This document shows, piece after piece, positions 1 to 9,569 of a stretch of DNA of 64,000 nucleotides. The translations under genes were made by a program, and so were the position numbers. Positions within the stretch are counted from its first letter, which is position 1. Every line of letters starts with the position of its first letter. Source of the stretch: Mugil cephalus (Eukaryota; Chordata; Actinopteri; Mugiliformes; Mugilidae); the NCBI RefSeq assembly GCF_022458985.1, contig NC_061790.1, positions 17,836,397 through 17,900,396 of the forward strand, in the 5' to 3' direction. The notes beneath the pieces are model-generated. The model had not been told where the DNA came from, did no database searches, and saw nothing but the letters and a program-made list of their open reading frames with translations.

Positions 1-217
1 ATGAACGTCATATTTGGGAAATTGCACCGATCAGGGAATACATGTGCGACTGTGTTTATATACAGCTTGTATAGCATATACCACACTTTTTCAACAATCA
101 TGGCAGCACTCTGCATCCGAGTAGAAGAGGAAATTTGGCGGCAGATATCGGGCACTGTGCATGTTACAACAACACATACCAACACACACTACAAAAATAA
201 CTTCATGTTACTGCAGT

Positions 218-219
<2 letters not shown>

Positions 220-275
<56 letters not shown>
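220..275. repeat. (CA)n microsatellite
   Basis: An almost pure CA dinucleotide run of about 55 bp. It makes a long His/Thr stretch in one forward reading frame, which is an artefact of the repeat and not a protein. Confidence 0.97.
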
Positions 276-277
<2 letters not shown>

Positions 278-287
278 AAGACTTGTA

Positions 288-470
288 ACATGCACACACA
301 CTAACTGTGCTAACTGTAAGCTAATTCTGCTAACCATATGCTAACTGTGCTAAATGTGGGCTTAGTGTGCTAACTGTGCTAACCGTGTGCTAACTGTGCT
401 AAATGTGGGTTAACTATGCTAAATGTGGGTTAACTGTGCTAACTGTAGGCTTTTTATTTTTCTTTTTTTT
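288..470. repeat. Minisatellite, left part (GCTAACTGT-type units)
   Basis: Imperfect head-to-tail copies of a short unit with the core TGTGCTAACTG or TGTGCTAAATGTGGG, roughly 10-21 bp per unit. The same array resumes at about 1337, so one array has been split by the sequence between 475 and 1336. Confidence 0.85.
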
Positions 471-474
471 TGGA

Positions 475-1336
475 AAAATGCGCCTGAAAGAGTGGCTGCA
501 TGTCACCAGTAGCTCCGCAAAGAATGTTAATGGTTGTTTTTTGTCTGACTTTTTTGTTTTTTCTGTACCTTGTACCAATCAAATGTTTTTTGGTTGTTTT
601 TGTCTTTTTGTGCTGTTTTTGCTTTGTTTTGGCTGGACTTTTTGGCTGTGTTGTTGGTCATTCGTGGACTTCGGTGGAGTGGCCATTGTGTCCTTTGGTG
701 TGTTCCTGGTATTGGCTGCTAGCGCTACAAGCACTGTCCCCTGAGCTGCCCGGAGAGAGGCCTGAGATTATTACTAAGTGCTTTGGATGCCAGGCTGGAG
801 TTAGCGGTGGTGGAGTGGAAAATGAGTTTTGGGTCAGCAGTGCCATCTGTACTAACAGGGAACGTGAGGTCTTTTGCAGCGGGATCGTTGGACTGTGTGC
901 GCTTGACTGGACCCAGAGGGAGTGTGTCGTAAGAGGTGCTTTGGAGACCTGGTTCACTGGACCACAGTATGTCTGTGGCCGGCTTCGGGACTCTACGAGT
1001 AGACACGCCCCATTTGAATTTACATCCGTCCCTCAGCTGATAAGGAAAACCCATTGACGAGAAAAACCATGACAACATGATCCATACCACTATTGCTATG
1101 CAACTGACCAAACATCCACATCACCTTGGACACTTTTTTTGCCAACTACTATTGTATATTTTCATAATGATACTTCTGTAAATTTTTATTTTTTATTTTA
1201 GTTTAATTTAATCTAACTTTATTTTATCTTATTCTATTTATCTTTCTTGTGGTTTTATGAGTGTTTACTTTTATTCGCAACAAAGCTATGGTGACAAAAT
1301 AATTTCCCTCGTGGATCAGTAAAGTCTGTCTAAGTT
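475..1336 (+). mobile_element. Short LINE-derived insertion splitting the minisatellite
   Basis: The segment has no minisatellite units although they lie on both sides, so it looks inserted. Its right end (about 1290-1336) has the fish LINE 3'-tail pattern, with AATTTCCCTC followed by GGATCAGTAAAG. The middle, read forward around 825-900, gives PSVLTGNVRSF-like residues that resemble the start of a Rex1-type LINE ORF (compare TVTMGNVRSIA in the LINE at 50.4-53.4 kb). I infer an internally deleted Rex1-like copy in which 5' ORF sequence is joined to 3'UTR. No intact frame is present and the family call is tentative. Confidence 0.45.
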
Positions 1337-1738
1337 TGGTAACCGTGTGACATGTGGGTTAACTGTGCTTACCATATACTACTTGTGCTAAATGTGGGTT
1401 GACTGTAGTAACTGTGCTAAATGTAGGCTAACTGTGCTAAATGTGGGCTAAGTGGGTTAAATGTGCTAAATGTGGGTTAACTGTGCTAACTATGCTAAAT
1501 GTGGATTAAGTGTGCTAATTGTGCGACATGTGGGTTAACTGTGCTCACAGTATGCTATCTGTGTGACATGTGGGTTAACTGTGCTCACCGTATGCTATCA
1601 GTGCTAAATGTGGGTTAACTGTACTAACTGTGCTAAATGTTGGCTAACTGTGCTAACCGTAAGCTAACTGTGCTAAATGTGGGTTAACTGTGCTAACTGT
1701 AAGCTAACTGTGCTAATCGTAAGCTAAGTGTGCTAATT
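1337..1738. repeat. Minisatellite, right part (GCTAACTGT-type units)
   Basis: Continuation of the array at 288-470, with the same TGTGCTAAATGTGGGTTAAC-like units and more unit-length variation, including units with GTGACATGTGGG. It ends near 1738, where ordinary sequence resumes. Confidence 0.85.
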
Positions 1739-2290
1739 CCCATGTTGACAGAGACGGTACCCCCGAGAGTAGAATCCCACGTGGCCCTTATGGGTTAATC
1801 AGTAGCCTGCATTTTGTTGCACTCCAGGATCAATTTTGATTAATCAAAAATCTGTGTAATAGTACAGTATGAAGATGCTCTTGCACATTCGGTGTCAATT
1901 GAACAAAAATTATGGGAGAATATGCGTTAAATAAGTTTTACAGTTTTTGTGATGGAAGTTAGTGATGGATTGATGAGGTTAGATATGATCTTCAGACATA
2001 ATAGTGTAGTGTAGGAGACTCTAATTTTCCTCAGAAGTGTCATTAGTCATAGCACTTAAAATTATTGTTTTATGGTCTTGGTGCCCTGGCCTTCGGTCAT
2101 TGTGCCCTCAAAAAATTGACAACATAAAATGCCACGTGGCCTTGCCCCTAAAATGACGAAATTCCAGGCCTGGTTACAACCATTGGCAGTTAAAAAACAA
2201 AACAATAAACAAAAACAACAACACCCAAAGCATGTAGCATGCTCTCATCTATCAACATAAGAGCATCATTTGTGAAGGCTAGTTTGTGCA
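1739..2290. other. Intergenic, nothing recognised
   Basis: AT-rich unique-looking sequence with stops in all frames. I see no gene, terminal repeat or element end here. Confidence 0.6.
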
Positions 2291-3665
2291 GCTCTGACAT
2301 CCTTTGGAGTTAACAGAGTTAACAGAGTATTTTACCTCCAAAGAATCAGAACGTTGTGGAAGGGTGTGTCCCCCTGTGATCCTGGGAGCTATGTTGTCTG
2401 GGGCAGAAGGTCACAAGGTAAACTGGTCTCAGGGGACGGGCCAGACAAAGTGCTATTCAAAGACCTTGATAAGACGGCATAAATTGAGTTACAGCACCTT
2501 GCCCAGATTAGGGAAACCTGGGCCACACAACTGAAACCAGACCTGGGTGGGGAGCACACCAGTGAGCTTGTCCAGGCCCCCTGTGCTGTGGACCCACCAC
2601 ACACAGGAGAAGGCATTGGGGTCAGATGCATCCAGCCTTTCTAGAGGCCCTGGGGGAGTCCTGGAAGGGATTCCATGTGGGGACTTCATAGCTCTTCTGG
2701 GAAACTTCAATGCCCATGTGGGCAACGATGAAGTAACTTGGTGGGGAGTGTTAGGGAGACATGGCCTTTGTGCTGTTAACCAGAGTGGTTAGGATTGTCC
2801 ATAACGAACAGCATGTTTGAGCATAAAGTGGCTCATAAGTGTATTTGGTGCCAGAGCACCTTAGGTCAAAGATAGACTTTGCGGTCATGTCATCAGATCT
2901 GCAGCCACTCAGTGGACACTCTTGGACATTCAGTTTAACAGAGGTGGAGAGCTGTTGAGAGTTGGATCATCTGGCAGGGAAGCCCACCTGGGAAACCCAA
3001 ATTAGTAGTGAGAGTGAACTGAGAATGCCTGGTGGAAACCCCAGTTCATAAAATCTTCAACTCCTGCCTCCAGACCAGCTTCTCATGCAACCCAAGGGAG
3101 GTCGTGGAGCAAGACTTAGCCTGTTTTGAGTCTGGAAGGAGAACTGCTGACCCAGATGCAAAGGAGAGTCCAACCAATCGTCAAACTTCGGATTCAGGAA
3201 GAGCAATGTGGATTCTGTCTTGGTCAAGGAAAAACTGACCAGCTCTTTACACTTGCAGAGCTGCTTAGGTGGTCAGGGGAGTTTGACAATCCAGTCTACA
3301 TGTGTTTTGTGGACTTGGAGAAATCCTATGACTGTATTCCCCAGGGAACTTTGTGGGCGGTACTGAGAGAGTATGGAATTTGGAGGCCTTTGTTACAAGC
3401 TATCCGGTCCCTGTATAACCAAAGTCAGAGCTGTGTCTGTATCCTCGGGATAAAGTCAAGCATGTTTCTGGTGGGTGTTAGACTCCACCAAGGCTGTCCC
3501 TTGTCCCCGGTCCTGTTCCTTGTATCAATGGACAGGATCTCAAAGCACAGCTGGGGTGAGGACGGGGTCTGAATGTTGTCTCTGCTTTTTGCAGATGTGG
3601 TTCTGTTGGCTGCATCAGACCGTGACCTCCAGCATGCACTGGAATAGTTTGCAGCTGAGTGTGAA

Positions 3666-5897
3666 GTGGTTGAGATGAGGATCAGCACCTCCAAGTCCAA
3701 GAACATAGTGCTCTGCCGCAAAATGGTTGATTGTTCCCCCAGGTTGAGGTTGAGTTCCCACTTCAAACAAGGGAGTTCAAATATCTTGGGGTGCTGTTCA
3801 CGAGTGATAGATAGATGGGATGAATTGTTCACCGGCAAAAACTTGGATATGGATTGTTCTAATATGGCTAATAAAATACAACAAATAATTACACAATTTA
3901 CACGGATAATTAAATTAAAAGCTAGAAAGAACGGCCTTCCCTGGTTAAACAGATCTATTCTTAAACTCATGAAAGAACGAGACAACTCTTTGAAGTTGTC
4001 ACTCAAATTAGGGCACAACAGACACCAATTTGTTTCGTTGAGAAATAGGGTAGTGAAAGAAATAAGAAAGTCTAAAGCTGACTTTTTCATTACTGCCTTG
4101 AATAGTGCAAGGGGGAATTCTAAAATAACCTGGAATTATATTAAAAAACTATTGGGTGATCCCCAAAAAAACAAAACAAAACTAATGCAAATTAAATTAA
4201 ATGGAAATGTCTTGACAGAACCTCAAGTGATGGCTGATGCTTTCAACAACTACTTCATTGAGTCTGTGTCAGAAATTTCTGATAAGTTCACAGTAAAACA
4301 AAGGAGGGAATACCCTGTATCGTCTGCAACGCAGTCTTTAACCTTTACAAATATTACTGAGACTAAAGTTATTGATTTAATTCGATCACTCAAACCATCA
4401 AAAGCAAAGGATGTTTTTGGAATGGATTCGAACATGCTCAAAGATCTAGGTTCAGCTCTTGCCACTCCGATTGCCTCAATCATCAATCTTTCAGCTTCAT
4501 CGGGTCAATTTCCAAAGGCCTGGAAATCTGCCATTGTTACCCCTGTCTTTAAATCTGGTGACCCAACATCTCTGCATAACTACCGCCCAATAAGCATTCT
4601 TCCAGCCATTTCCAAAATCGCAGAAAAATGGGTGTCACAGCAGATTGTCCATCATTTAAACAGCAGCTCCCCCTCTCTCCATGCCATGCAGTTTGGTTTC
4701 AGATCCAAGCATTCCACTGAGATGGCTACTTGCTTCCTTATTGAGAAAATAAAAAAATTTCTCGATAAGGGTGGAGTTGTAGGGGCGGTGTTTTTGGACC
4801 TCAGGAAAGCCTTTGATACAGTAAATCACTCTGTTCTTCTAACCAAACTCTCAAAATTTAACTTCTCTCAAAACGCTGTGGGATGGATTGAATCATATCT
4901 GCATGATCGAACACAATCTGTATCTGTTAACAACTGCATATCTGACTCTCTTAGGCTAACCTCTGGAGTCCCCCAGGGATCAATATTAGGCCCCCTTTTA
5001 TTTAGTCTTTATATTAATGATTTGCCCACTGTCTGTCCAGAAGCTGAATGCGTAATGTATGCAGATGATACGGTTTTCTTTGTTCATGGTCACACCAAAG
5101 ACATTGTTGCCGCTCAACTCATCAAAGCAATGTCCTGTGTTACAAGTTGGTTGCAGGAGTGCTGTCTACAGCTAAATGTTTCTAAAACTGTAGGCATGTA
5201 TTTCACTAAAACAAACAAAGTATCACTTGACCCCGACATACATGTTAATGGAGAAAAAATACAAATTGCCAACCAATATAAATATCTTGGGATAACAATC
5301 GATTCTGAGCTTTCCTTTAAAGCCCATATTGGCAAATTGTGTAAAAAAATCAAGTTAAACCTCGTTAATTTTCGTGCAATTCGAAATGAAATGTCTACTG
5401 AAGCCGCAAAAATGTACTTGCATTCGATGATTTTCAGTCATTTCAACCACTGCCTAACTAGCTGGTCCCAGGCTGGTCAGAGCTCAAAAAAACCATTGGA
5501 AATCTTGTACAAACAAGCAATTAAAGTTATGGATAAAAAACCTAGGCACTATCATCACTGTGAAATTTTAAAAAAGTATAGTATTTTAAATTGGGACAGT
5601 CTTCACACATTTGCAGACCTAAAACTGACCTACAAAGTGCTCCATAAATTGGCTCCAGATCCTCTGGCAGAGTTCATCAGCCAAAGAAACAGCCTTGAGC
5701 GTGTCACTCGAGGCTCTGTCAGAGGTGACTGTTATATTCCTTTGCGCAGGAGCACTTTCAGTAAGTCGGCCTGGTCAGTAAGGAGTGCAAGTGTGTGGAA
5801 CTCAATACCTGAGGAGATTAAACTGCTCACGACATACAAGGGCTTTACAAAAAAACTGAAAACGTGGCTTATCAACACCTATAGCTGCCAACACTAA
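3666..5897 (+). CDS. Reverse transcriptase ORF of LINE B (5'-truncated; first ~50 codons belong to LINE A)
   Basis: An uninterrupted frame of 743 codons. Its first ~50 codons are LINE A sequence that happens to be in frame; LINE B proper begins near codon 51, and its first own Met is at 3849. RT motifs are complete: KPSKAKDVFGMD; KSGDPTSLHNYRPIS; FLDLRKAFDTVNH with the first catalytic Asp; SGVPQGSILGPLLFSLYIND; the catalytic box MYADDTVFF (residues ~463-471); and KYLGITID. The C-terminal region ends KTWLINTYSCQH. The product would copy LINE RNA by target-primed reverse transcription. The endonuclease domain is absent, so this copy is unlikely to move by itself. The exact clade (L2, CR1 or Rex1) is uncertain. 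Confidence 0.8.
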   Translation: MVEMRISTSKSKNIVLCRKMVDCSPRLRLSSHFKQGSSNILGCCSRVIDRWDELFTGKNLDMDCSNMANKIQQIITQFTRIIKLKARKNGLPWLNRSILKLMKERDNSLKLSLKLGHNRHQFVSLRNRVVKEIRKSKADFFITALNSARGNSKITWNYIKKLLGDPQKNKTKLMQIKLNGNVLTEPQVMADAFNNYFIESVSEISDKFTVKQRREYPVSSATQSLTFTNITETKVIDLIRSLKPSKAKDVFGMDSNMLKDLGSALATPIASIINLSASSGQFPKAWKSAIVTPVFKSGDPTSLHNYRPISILPAISKIAEKWVSQQIVHHLNSSSPSLHAMQFGFRSKHSTEMATCFLIEKIKKFLDKGGVVGAVFLDLRKAFDTVNHSVLLTKLSKFNFSQNAVGWIESYLHDRTQSVSVNNCISDSLRLTSGVPQGSILGPLLFSLYINDLPTVCPEAECVMYADDTVFFVHGHTKDIVAAQLIKAMSCVTSWLQECCLQLNVSKTVGMYFTKTNKVSLDPDIHVNGEKIQIANQYKYLGITIDSELSFKAHIGKLCKKIKLNLVNFRAIRNEMSTEAAKMYLHSMIFSHFNHCLTSWSQAGQSSKKPLEILYKQAIKVMDKKPRHYHHCEILKKYSILNWDSLHTFADLKLTYKVLHKLAPDPLAEFISQRNSLERVTRGSVRGDCYIPLRRSTFSKSAWSVRSASVWNSIPEEIKLLTTYKGFTKKLKTWLINTYSCQH

Positions 5898-6187
5898 AAT
5901 ATGTTGTGATGCTCTGATGTTTTGATGTTATGCTAAAATGTTGTGTTGTATTTTGATTGTTTTTTTTTTTTTTTTTTTTTTTTTAATTATACAGTAAGTG
6001 TTGTTTATGTATCTGTATTATATTGTACATGTATTGTATGCTTCTTATTGCCTTTTTTACATCAAGGCCAGGGGACTACAGATGAAAACTAGCCTTCTGG
6101 CTAATTCTGGCTTTTTTAACCATGGGTAATCATGTGTTCTATGAAATTGCACTGTCCCTTTCTTAAATAAACAGTAAACAGTAAATG
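3819..6187 (+). mobile_element. LINE B (L2/CR1/Rex1-group LINE), 5'-truncated, nested in LINE A
   Basis: A 2.4-kb element interrupting LINE A. It starts within the region between endonuclease and RT, so the endonuclease is missing (5' truncation). It carries a long open RT frame ending at 5897, a 3'UTR with a T-run at 5960-5983, and a tail of AAACAGT-like repeats at about 6165-6185. A possible imperfect target-site duplication is GAGTGATAGATAGATGG (about 3802-3818) against GAGTGAGAGATGG (about 6188-6200). The open frame suggests a fairly young insertion compared with the shattered host element. Confidence 0.75.
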
Positions 6188-6576
6188 GAGTGAGAGATGG
6201 ACAGAAGATTTGGTGCAGTGCCTGCAATAATGCAGGCATTTTATTGAACTGTGGTGGTGAAAAGGGACCAGAGCTGTAAGACAAAACCTTCGATTTACCA
6301 ATCTACCTTTGTTCTAATTCACACTTATGGTCATGTATTGTGGCTAGTGACTGAAAGATCGCGGTTACAAGTGGCTGAAATGAGGATCCTCCAACGGGTG
6401 ACTGGCCTCAGCCTCAGACACACAACTTGCTGGGGGGATTATATCACTCGTCTGGCCTGGGAATGCCTCAGGATTCCTGGGATGAACTGGAATATGTGAA
6501 ATGTGTGTGGGAGAGGGACAATTGGAGTTCCTTACTTAGCCTGTTTGCCCCACAACCAAAGCTTGGATAAGTGGAT

Positions 6577-7318
6577 ACATTTATAAATTCATTTATATTA
6601 TTTCCTCTTGTTATCTCCGAAAAACAATTTTTGTTTTCACAAGATCTCCATAAAGGTTATCATTATCTAGCAAACAATAAAACACAAAACAAACTGCTCA
6701 CCTTACAGTATTATGTGAGGCTATTCTTATTGTTATTACTGCATTATTACTGTTAGAGGCAACCACCAGTCAGCATGGCAGGTCATATAAGACGGAACTC
6801 TCTTGTATTCGAGATCTCGAGAAACCAAAGCTAGTTTTCCAGAGATAACAAGATAAATTAGTCAGGATCTCGAGAAACCAAATCTACCAAAGATAGCAAG
6901 GAATACTGAGAAAAACACATTATCACGGAAAAACTCATTATCGCGGGAAAATGGAGGAAATAATATGTGAACACTTTCGTAAATATTAATGATTATAATA
7001 AGAAGTATCTTGCTGATCTGTCCCAGTTACAAATCTTCAAACTTGTAAACTTCTGGGATTTCTTGTCCAAATTTATTCATCATATGTTCAAAAAACCAAA
7101 AACAACAACAAAAAAACATTTGAATGTAATTGATTTGATTATGATTTTATTTTTATTTGTCACAACCGCCCAAACAAACAGTAATAGAGAAACAGATTAC
7201 ACACTGTGATACTTAAAACAGACTTAAGGGCACCCGCAGTTCATACAATTAATCAGATCACGTGCTCACAGAATGCAGTGCGCTGCATTTGACTGGACAG
7301 GAGATGTTTGTATTATGA
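6577..7318. other. Intergenic, upstream of gene 1
   Basis: AT-rich sequence without a gene. A small internal repeat with the core CTCGAGAAACCAAA occurs at about 6816-6829 and 6870-6883. Short frames here look random. Confidence 0.55.
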
Positions 7319-7343
7319 TAATTAGGTATGGTTTGATATTTAA
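7319..7343 (+). promoter_or_regulatory. Putative core promoter of receptor gene 1
   Basis: TAATTA (7319-7324), a homeodomain-type core, lies about 12 bp upstream of a TATA-like TATTTAA (about 7337-7343). The same order, ATTA-rich site then TATA-like box, occurs upstream of every receptor in the window. The promoter role is inferred from that recurrence. Confidence 0.5.
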
Positions 7344-7586
7344 GTCTAATATATCTGCAACAAACAAAGGTCTGTGACAAACAACAGTGAAGTGTCAACT
7401 AACTCCAAGCATACGGTATAGTACTTACAGAAAACAAATTTTTTTTCTTTAATGTTTTTCACATTTGATGTCAAAGGAGGATTGATGTTGATGTGGGTAT
7501 TTGCAGTGTTTTGTATTTAAACTATTAAAAATGCTTTTTCAATGTGATCTAATATTATTGAACATTCATTGCAGGAATTTACAAGC

Positions 7587-8582
7587 ATGGAACCAGATTT
7601 AATTGTCAACAGGACTTCTAATGACATGCATCCCTGCTACGAATTGTACGATTCTATGTATATATTTACAAGCAGTCCTTCCATTATATGTGTAGTTTTA
7701 TATATCTTCCTTGGTTCATTATCTCTTTTCACAGTATGTGGAAATCTTCTTGTAATTGTCTCCATCATTTATTTCAAACAGCTCCACATCCCGACAAACT
7801 ATCTCATCCTCTCTCTGGCGATGGCTGACCTGCTGGTCGGAGTTTTAGTGTTTCCTTTTAGCATGGCATTCACTGTGACCTCATGTTGGTATCATGAGGG
7901 TTTATTTTGTAAAGTGCGAGGGAGTTTTGATGTGACACTAAGCACAGCTTCTATTCTAAATCTGTGTTGCATTTCCATTGACAGATATTATGCAGTATGT
8001 CAGCCTTTGACATACAAAAGTAAAATAAATGATCGTGTCACAGGGTTGATGATTCTGCTGAGCTGGGGAGTTGCCTCTCTGATTGGAATTGGAATCATAA
8101 TTGCAGGTTTTAATCAAGGAAAATGTGAAAACAGTTGTTTACTTGATGCTCTCATATCAACCACACTGGCATGTATTTTCTCCTTTTATATCCCAGTTGT
8201 AATTATGCTCAGTATCTACCTAAAGATTTACCTTGTTGCACAGAAACAAGTGAACAGCATCCAAAACACAACTTTTCAGACCACAAAGTCCAGAGCAGCT
8301 GTCAATAAGACAGAGAGAAAGGCCACCAAAACTCTGGCTATTGTTATGGGAGTTTTTCTCTTATGTTGGACTCCTTACTTCATTTGTATGGTCTTTCAGC
8401 CTTTAACACACAGTGTAACGCCTATAGCTGTGATTGAAACACTTAATTGGCTGACATTGTCCAATTCGATGCTGAATCCTTTTATTTATGCTTTCTTTTA
8501 CAGCTGGTTCAGGTCAGCTTTCAGAATCATCCTTTCAGGAAAAATATTCCAGGGTGACTTTGCAAACACAAAACTGCTTTGA
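7587..8582 (+). CDS. Trace amine-associated receptor-like GPCR, gene 1
   Basis: A complete 331-residue class A GPCR, probably an amine-sensing olfactory receptor in the plasma membrane of olfactory neurons. The start is the ATG at 7587; a frame running upstream to TTG at 7569 crosses a splice-acceptor-like TTGCAG|G (exon edge at 7575), so the earlier start is unlikely. Seen: N-glycosylation site NRT (8-10), N-terminal Cys17, TM1 with GNLLV (52-56), TM2 LAMADLL (77-83), Cys108 (3.25), Asp115 (3.32, the amine counter-ion), DRY (132-134), ECL2 Cys180 and Cys184, CWTP (260-263), Trp288 (7.40), NPFIY (297-301) and the TAAR-type tail [12 protein letters not shown]. Position 7.43 is Leu instead of the Tyr found in TAAR1; position 5.42 is Ala. 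It is the most diverged member of the subgroup holding genes 2 and 3. The exact TAAR subtype cannot be set without a tree. Confidence 0.93.
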   Translation: MEPDLIVNRTSNDMHPCYELYDSMYIFTSSPSIICVVLYIFLGSLSLFTVCGNLLVIVSIIYFKQLHIPTNYLILSLAMADLLVGVLVFPFSMAFTVTSCWYHEGLFCKVRGSFDVTLSTASILNLCCISIDRYYAVCQPLTYKSKINDRVTGLMILLSWGVASLIGIGIIIAGFNQGKCENSCLLDALISTTLACIFSFYIPVVIMLSIYLKIYLVAQKQVNSIQNTTFQTTKSRAAVNKTERKATKTLAIVMGVFLLCWTPYFICMVFQPLTHSVTPIAVIETLNWLTLSNSMLNPFIYAFFYSWFRSAFRIILSGKIFQGDFANTKLL

Positions 8583-9034
8583 AATGTTATTTTGAATGCT
8601 TAAATGCTGTTTTAGTAACACTAAACTACTACACTGTTCTAGTATCACAATTTTAAAATCTGTCAAGACAATAATTAAATTTATATACTGTTCACATATT
8701 TAGGATTTGCTTAAATAAATGCCTGAAATTTGTCAGCAAAAAAACAGCATGTAAATGTGACATGGTATTTTTAGGATTCATCTATTGCTTTTTTCTAGCT
8801 ACAGCAATTGTGTGTTTGGTTCTGGAGCCATACAGTAGATGAAACAACACAAATCATACTCTAAGATCCAGGAAGAAAAAAAATACACAAGTACATATCT
8901 TGACCAATAACTCAGTACTAGAACACCGGCCCTCTCTCATCTCATTGCTATGGCTTTTCTCACGTGTAGCAAGCAACACAGCCATAGAGCTAAAGGGGCG
9001 GTAAAAATTCAGTGGCACCGAAGTGAAGAACCAA
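8583..9034. other. 3' flank of gene 1
   Basis: AT-rich flank with AATAAA-type signals near 8714. No other gene or recognised element. Confidence 0.5.
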
Positions 9035-9233
9035 AATCTGTGTTGCTTTTAGTTAGTCTGGTTACTACACTTTGCGTCAGCACCAGTGCTATTATGATTA
9101 CAAACTACGAATATCTGTACTGATCCCTAGCTCTGAGTAACACCATTTGGAGTTAACAGAGACATCAAATGGGTAGCAATACTCGGTACCACAGGGGCAC
9201 CAGTAGTAACCAGACTGAACAGCAACGCAGATT
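9035..9233. repeat. Foldback (inverted-repeat) element, about 200 bp
   Basis: The left arm at about 9035-9068 contains AATCTGTGTTGC followed by GTCTGGTTACTAC. The right arm at about 9203-9233 is its near reverse complement, GTAGTAACCAGAC followed by GCAACGCAGATT. The arms are about 32 bp with a loop of about 135 bp. This looks like a small MITE or foldback element; no coding sequence. Confidence 0.65.
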
Positions 9234-9569
9234 ACATTTTTTTAAAAGCCAAGATGTTCTGTCTTTGGTAACCTGCCAGACCCCACACAAGTGTAGCGGC
9301 ATTGCCAGAGAGTAGAGCAATTGATACACTGCTGTTTTTATTATGGTGATTATGACAGTTTGTTGTGAATTTTATTTTATATTGCTTAATTTATTTCTTT
9401 GTCTTAGTTGTATTTATATTATTTAAATCAATATTCTGTTCAACTTGCACGTAATGAAAAACCTTAGAAATAAAGAGGCACTGTTTTTGGACAAAGTTTG
9501 TATGGTTTCCATTCTTTAAGCACTTGTTCAGGTGCCATTTAAGCACTGACACAGTATAAAAAGTACTGG

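Larger units (their letters stand above)
2291..6576 (+). mobile_element. LINE A copy 1 (RTE-like non-LTR retrotransposon), split by LINE B
   Basis: A decayed non-LTR retrotransposon in two pieces, 2291-3818 and about 6188-6576, with another LINE between. The endonuclease region shows [12 protein letters not shown] (about 2695-2735). The reverse-transcriptase region shows CFVDLEKSYD (about 3303-3332) and QGCPLSPVLF (about 3492-3520). After the interruption the same element continues with MDRRFGA-like residues, then YGHVLWLVTERSR and a GDYITRLAWECL tail, ending GGATAAGTGGATAC. The endonuclease, RT and C-terminal order with an 'RLAWE' tail fits an RTE-clade fish LINE. Related copies occur at 9570-9662 plus 11152-11225, 17108-19243 (+) and 35380-36680 (-). 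All reading frames are broken. Confidence 0.75.

Noticed and set aside
1-288. Open frame over the CA microsatellite (His/Thr-rich)
   Set aside because: Driven by the dinucleotide repeat; no domain and no gene context.
500-1057. 185-codon frame with hydrophobic N-terminus
   Set aside because: Within a LINE-derived insert; the Phe/Cys-rich start comes from a T-rich stretch, with no recognisable protein.
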